NCBI GenBank assembly: GCA_019057775.1
Contig: JAHLWT010000017.1
Coordinates: 1-16,621 of the forward strand
Source: Promethearchaeota archaeon
GTDB taxonomy: Archaea > Asgardarchaeota > Lokiarchaeia > Sigynarchaeales > SOKP01
Direction of reading: 5' to 3'
Length of the DNA stretch: 16,621 nucleotides
The position numbers and the translations under genes were made by a program. Positions 14,376-16,621 of this stretch are shown here, piece after piece (the first letter of the stretch is position 1; every line of letters starts with the position of its first letter). Below the pieces are notes generated by a model that was not told the DNA's origin, made no database searches, and was given only the letters and a program-made list of their open reading frames with translations.

Positions 14376-15911
14376 ATGTCAAAAGTTAAGAATGCATATA
14401 AAGAAATTGAAGATATTATTGGACCTGATTATATTTCCGATAAAGATTTTATGAAAGCAGCGTATTCAAGGAATGTAGACCCCGCTTTTCCAGATAGATG
14501 GGCTGATATAATTGTAAGACCAGAAACGACAGAAGAAGTCTCAGATATCGTGAAGATTGCCAATAAATATAAAATTCACATGGTTCCAAGAGGTGGTGGT
14601 GCTGATCTTGTAGGAGGTGCCGCAACTCAAGGGGGAATTTTATTAGATCTCACAAGGATGAATAAAATTTTGGAAGTGAACAAGGATGATTATTACATTG
14701 TAGTTGAATGTGGTATTACATGGGGTGATTTGGTATCACAACTACATCCTACCGGGTATACAACAGGTTGCATTGGCCCAGGGAGTGGATATGCAGCGAC
14801 TATTGGAGGAGGTCTTTCAAATAGTACTGCAGGAGGTGGATCGACTAAATATGGTTTAGTTCCAGATATCTGCTTAGGTGTTGAGGTAGTTCTCCCAGGA
14901 CCTTCGGGTACGATCATTAAAACTGGAGCAGCAGCAAATAAGTATGCCAAACCTTTTTGTCGATATGGTGTATCTCCTGATTTTACAGGACTTTTTATGG
15001 GAGATGTTGGTACGATGGGCATTAAAACCAAAGCTTACCTAAGATTATGGCGGGATCCCCCATTTAAAGCAAGTAGAAATTATCTTCTGAACAATGGTGA
15101 TTACAATAATGTATTTAAATTAGCACATGAGGTAAGGAACAATATTGGAGATGGATTACGTGATTTCATGGTATTACCTCAAATTATCGTACAAATGACC
15201 GCAGGTCAATTAAGAACAGCGGAGGGTAAAAGAATAAGGATAAAAGGTCCTTTATTCCAGATAACCTTGGAAGCAACGGATCAACGAATTTTGGATGTTC
15301 ATCTTGAAAATCTCGAGAAGATTATGTCAAAAGATAAAATGACCACCCTCCTTCCTAACCCTGCTGGTAGTGCAGAAGGACTAGAATGGAATTACAATTT
15401 AAAAGGAAACTTCCATTTCTTTCAAGCCTCAATATCTCCTTCACCCTCAAATATCTCAATGGTCACATGCCATAAAGTACCGATTTCAAACATGGGGCAG
15501 GTATATAGAAAGGTTATTGATTTTGATATAAAGAATAAAGATGAATTTCCTGATGGAAATGCGTGGCCCCCCGGAACATTTGCTACAATGCAATACCTTC
15601 TGCCGAATGGAAATTTTGTTGTGTTAGGTGGATTTACCGGTGATAATACTGATGAAGCGCGAGAAAAGAACATGAATATGTGGCATAAGAAAACCAGATA
15701 TCAGGTACGTTATGGAGCAGTTCATTACTGGCTTGGTGAATCAATTTCACAGTCAATTGTGGAAGCCGATGCATATACACCAGAATATAGGCAATTTTTC
15801 AAGGATATGAAAAAAACTGTAGATCCAAACTTTCTTTTGAGTCCAAATAAATTCCATATGCATAGTTATGAAGACGATATAACGAAATATTTAGTAAAAG
15901 ATGAGGAATAG
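14376..15911 (+). CDS. GlcD-type FAD-linked oxidase (2-hydroxyacid dehydrogenase-like)
   Basis: 511 residues of the GlcD/VAO flavoprotein family, which oxidises substrates such as D-lactate or glycolate with FAD. The N-terminal PCMH FAD-binding domain shows ADIIVRPETTEEVSDIVKIA (43-62), VPRGGGADLVGGA (70-82) and GPGSGYAATIGGGLSNSTAG (134-153). DFTGLFMGDVGTMGIKTKA (202-220) is the family's linker motif. The C-terminal cap domain ends with FFKDMKKTVDPNFLLSPNKF (about 478-497), the usual GlcD tail. The protein is somewhat longer than typical GlcD, through a larger cap domain. The Fe-S subunit gene begins 10 bp after its stop, so the two are cotranscribed and probably form one complex in which FAD passes electrons to iron-sulfur clusters. 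Substrate not determinable; gene symbol withheld. Confidence 0.88.
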   Translation: MSKVKNAYKEIEDIIGPDYISDKDFMKAAYSRNVDPAFPDRWADIIVRPETTEEVSDIVKIANKYKIHMVPRGGGADLVGGAATQGGILLDLTRMNKILEVNKDDYYIVVECGITWGDLVSQLHPTGYTTGCIGPGSGYAATIGGGLSNSTAGGGSTKYGLVPDICLGVEVVLPGPSGTIIKTGAAANKYAKPFCRYGVSPDFTGLFMGDVGTMGIKTKAYLRLWRDPPFKASRNYLLNNGDYNNVFKLAHEVRNNIGDGLRDFMVLPQIIVQMTAGQLRTAEGKRIRIKGPLFQITLEATDQRILDVHLENLEKIMSKDKMTTLLPNPAGSAEGLEWNYNLKGNFHFFQASISPSPSNISMVTCHKVPISNMGQVYRKVIDFDIKNKDEFPDGNAWPPGTFATMQYLLPNGNFVVLGGFTGDNTDEAREKNMNMWHKKTRYQVRYGAVHYWLGESISQSIVEADAYTPEYRQFFKDMKKTVDPNFLLSPNKFHMHSYEDDITKYLVKDEE

Positions 15912-15921
15912 GGAAGCAAAA

Positions 15922-16621
15922 ATGACAGAACACAAACTAGAAGAAAAATTTAAGCATTTAGCTAAAGTAGGCCCGACTGTATTACAATGCATAGCCTGCG
16001 GTGATTGTAGAGAACAAACTGATTACACGGCATCTCCACCGAAATGGGGAGTATGTGTTGCAAGGGAGCATACATCTGGTTTTGAACCTTTTTTTGCTCG
16101 AGGAAAAATGCAAATCATTCGTTCTCTATGGCAGGGTAAATTAGAATTAAGTAAAGAAATGGCCGACGTTATATTTCAGTGTCCTACATGCAATGCATGC
16201 ACAGAAGCATGTGCTTATGATATGGATAATGTTGCTATGTATGAAGCTTTGCGAGCTGAATTAGTTGATGCAGGATGTGGATTAGAAGCGCATATTCCGA
16301 TGAATAAAGCGATGGTTGAACTCTTAAATCCTTATGAAAGAGACAACAAACTTAAAAGCAAATGGTTAGAGAAGCTAGATTTCAAAGTAAAAGATGCAAA
16401 TACCGAACAAGCAGAAATTCTTTATTTTGTTGGATGTACAGCTGCTTTAACTCCAGATATTGAGGATGTAGCGGTAAATACAGCCAAGATTCTAAATAAA
16501 TTAGATATAAACTTTTCTGTTTTCGGAGAACATGAAGTGTGTTGTGGAAGCGTAGGAAAGAGAACAGGAGACCTTAAAGCTTTTAATTCTGTTGCAACGA
16601 AGAATTATGAAATGTTTAAGA
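15922..16621 (+). CDS. HdrD/GlcF-type iron-sulfur protein (3' end outside window)
   Basis: An ATG 10 bp after the oxidase stop opens a frame of 233 codons to the window edge. Cys23-x2-Cys26-x2-Cys29 with Cys45 form a probable first [4Fe-4S] site. This one departs from the ferredoxin pattern because the fourth Cys is 16 residues away. Cys87-x2-Cys90-x2-Cys93-x3-Cys97 is a classical second [4Fe-4S] site. A CCG domain then begins: FVGC at 169-172 and CCG at 207-209. Most such proteins have two CCG domains, so about half the protein lies outside. The role is to accept electrons from the FAD partner and pass them on to a quinone, heterodisulfide or electron-transfer flavoprotein pool. The sequence seen cannot choose between these. 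Confidence 0.88.
   Translation, partial: MTEHKLEEKFKHLAKVGPTVLQCIACGDCREQTDYTASPPKWGVCVAREHTSGFEPFFARGKMQIIRSLWQGKLELSKEMADVIFQCPTCNACTEACAYDMDNVAMYEALRAELVDAGCGLEAHIPMNKAMVELLNPYERDNKLKSKWLEKLDFKVKDANTEQAEILYFVGCTAALTPDIEDVAVNTAKILNKLDINFSVFGEHEVCCGSVGKRTGDLKAFNSVATKNYEMFK

Overview
The window looks like a chromosomal piece of an archaeon, most likely an Asgard archaeon of the Lokiarchaeia type. This is inference from the sequence. The DNA is very AT-rich. Genes end in bare T-runs, and several starts carry archaeal BRE/TATA-like elements about 25 bp upstream. One secreted, sequon-rich surface protein ends in a Pro-Gly-Phe tail followed by a membrane segment and a Lys/Arg end, the archaeosortase-substrate style. 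The gene content (CoA-transferase, CoA ligase, GlcD/HdrD-type oxidoreductase) fits a heterotroph that activates and oxidises organic acids.

Layout. 1-2605 (-): the first 868 codons of a large helical protein with three tandem repeats of about 147 residues, running off the left edge. 2815-3278: a relic island holding only the 3' ends of two convergent genes, an alpha/beta hydrolase (+) and a CoA-transferase beta subunit (-). It abuts a two-domain VOC (glyoxalase-fold) gene that has lost its 5' end, which is followed by a small membrane protein. 5046-6203 (-) and 6377-7528 (+): a divergent pair of extracytoplasmic proteins, a surface protein and a membrane-anchored serine beta-lactamase-family hydrolase. 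7567-8064 (+): a membrane protein with a zinc ribbon. 8049-9801 (-): an intact two-subunit family I CoA-transferase operon, preceded by a short frameshifted coding remnant. 10086-10625 (-): an unknown four-helix membrane protein. 10862-14066 (-): an acyl-CoA ligase and an MFS transporter. 14376-16621 (+): a GlcD-type FAD oxidase and an HdrD/GlcF-type iron-sulfur protein that runs off the right edge.

How the genes may work together: the transporter, CoA ligase, CoA-transferase and FAD/Fe-S oxidoreductase make a plausible set for importing a carboxylic acid, loading it onto CoA and moving electrons from an oxidised hydroxy-acid or acyl substrate into the HdrD-type electron pool. The substrate cannot be read from the sequence.

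The most striking point is the CoA ligase. It carries an N-terminal segment resembling an AbrB/SpoVT swapped-hairpin DNA-binding domain. Its own promoter region holds two near-identical 25-bp elements, each with a TACGTACGTA core, spaced 51 bp apart (about five helical turns). This suggests an enzyme that may read its own operator, a testable hypothesis. No tRNA, rRNA, CRISPR array or transposase was seen.
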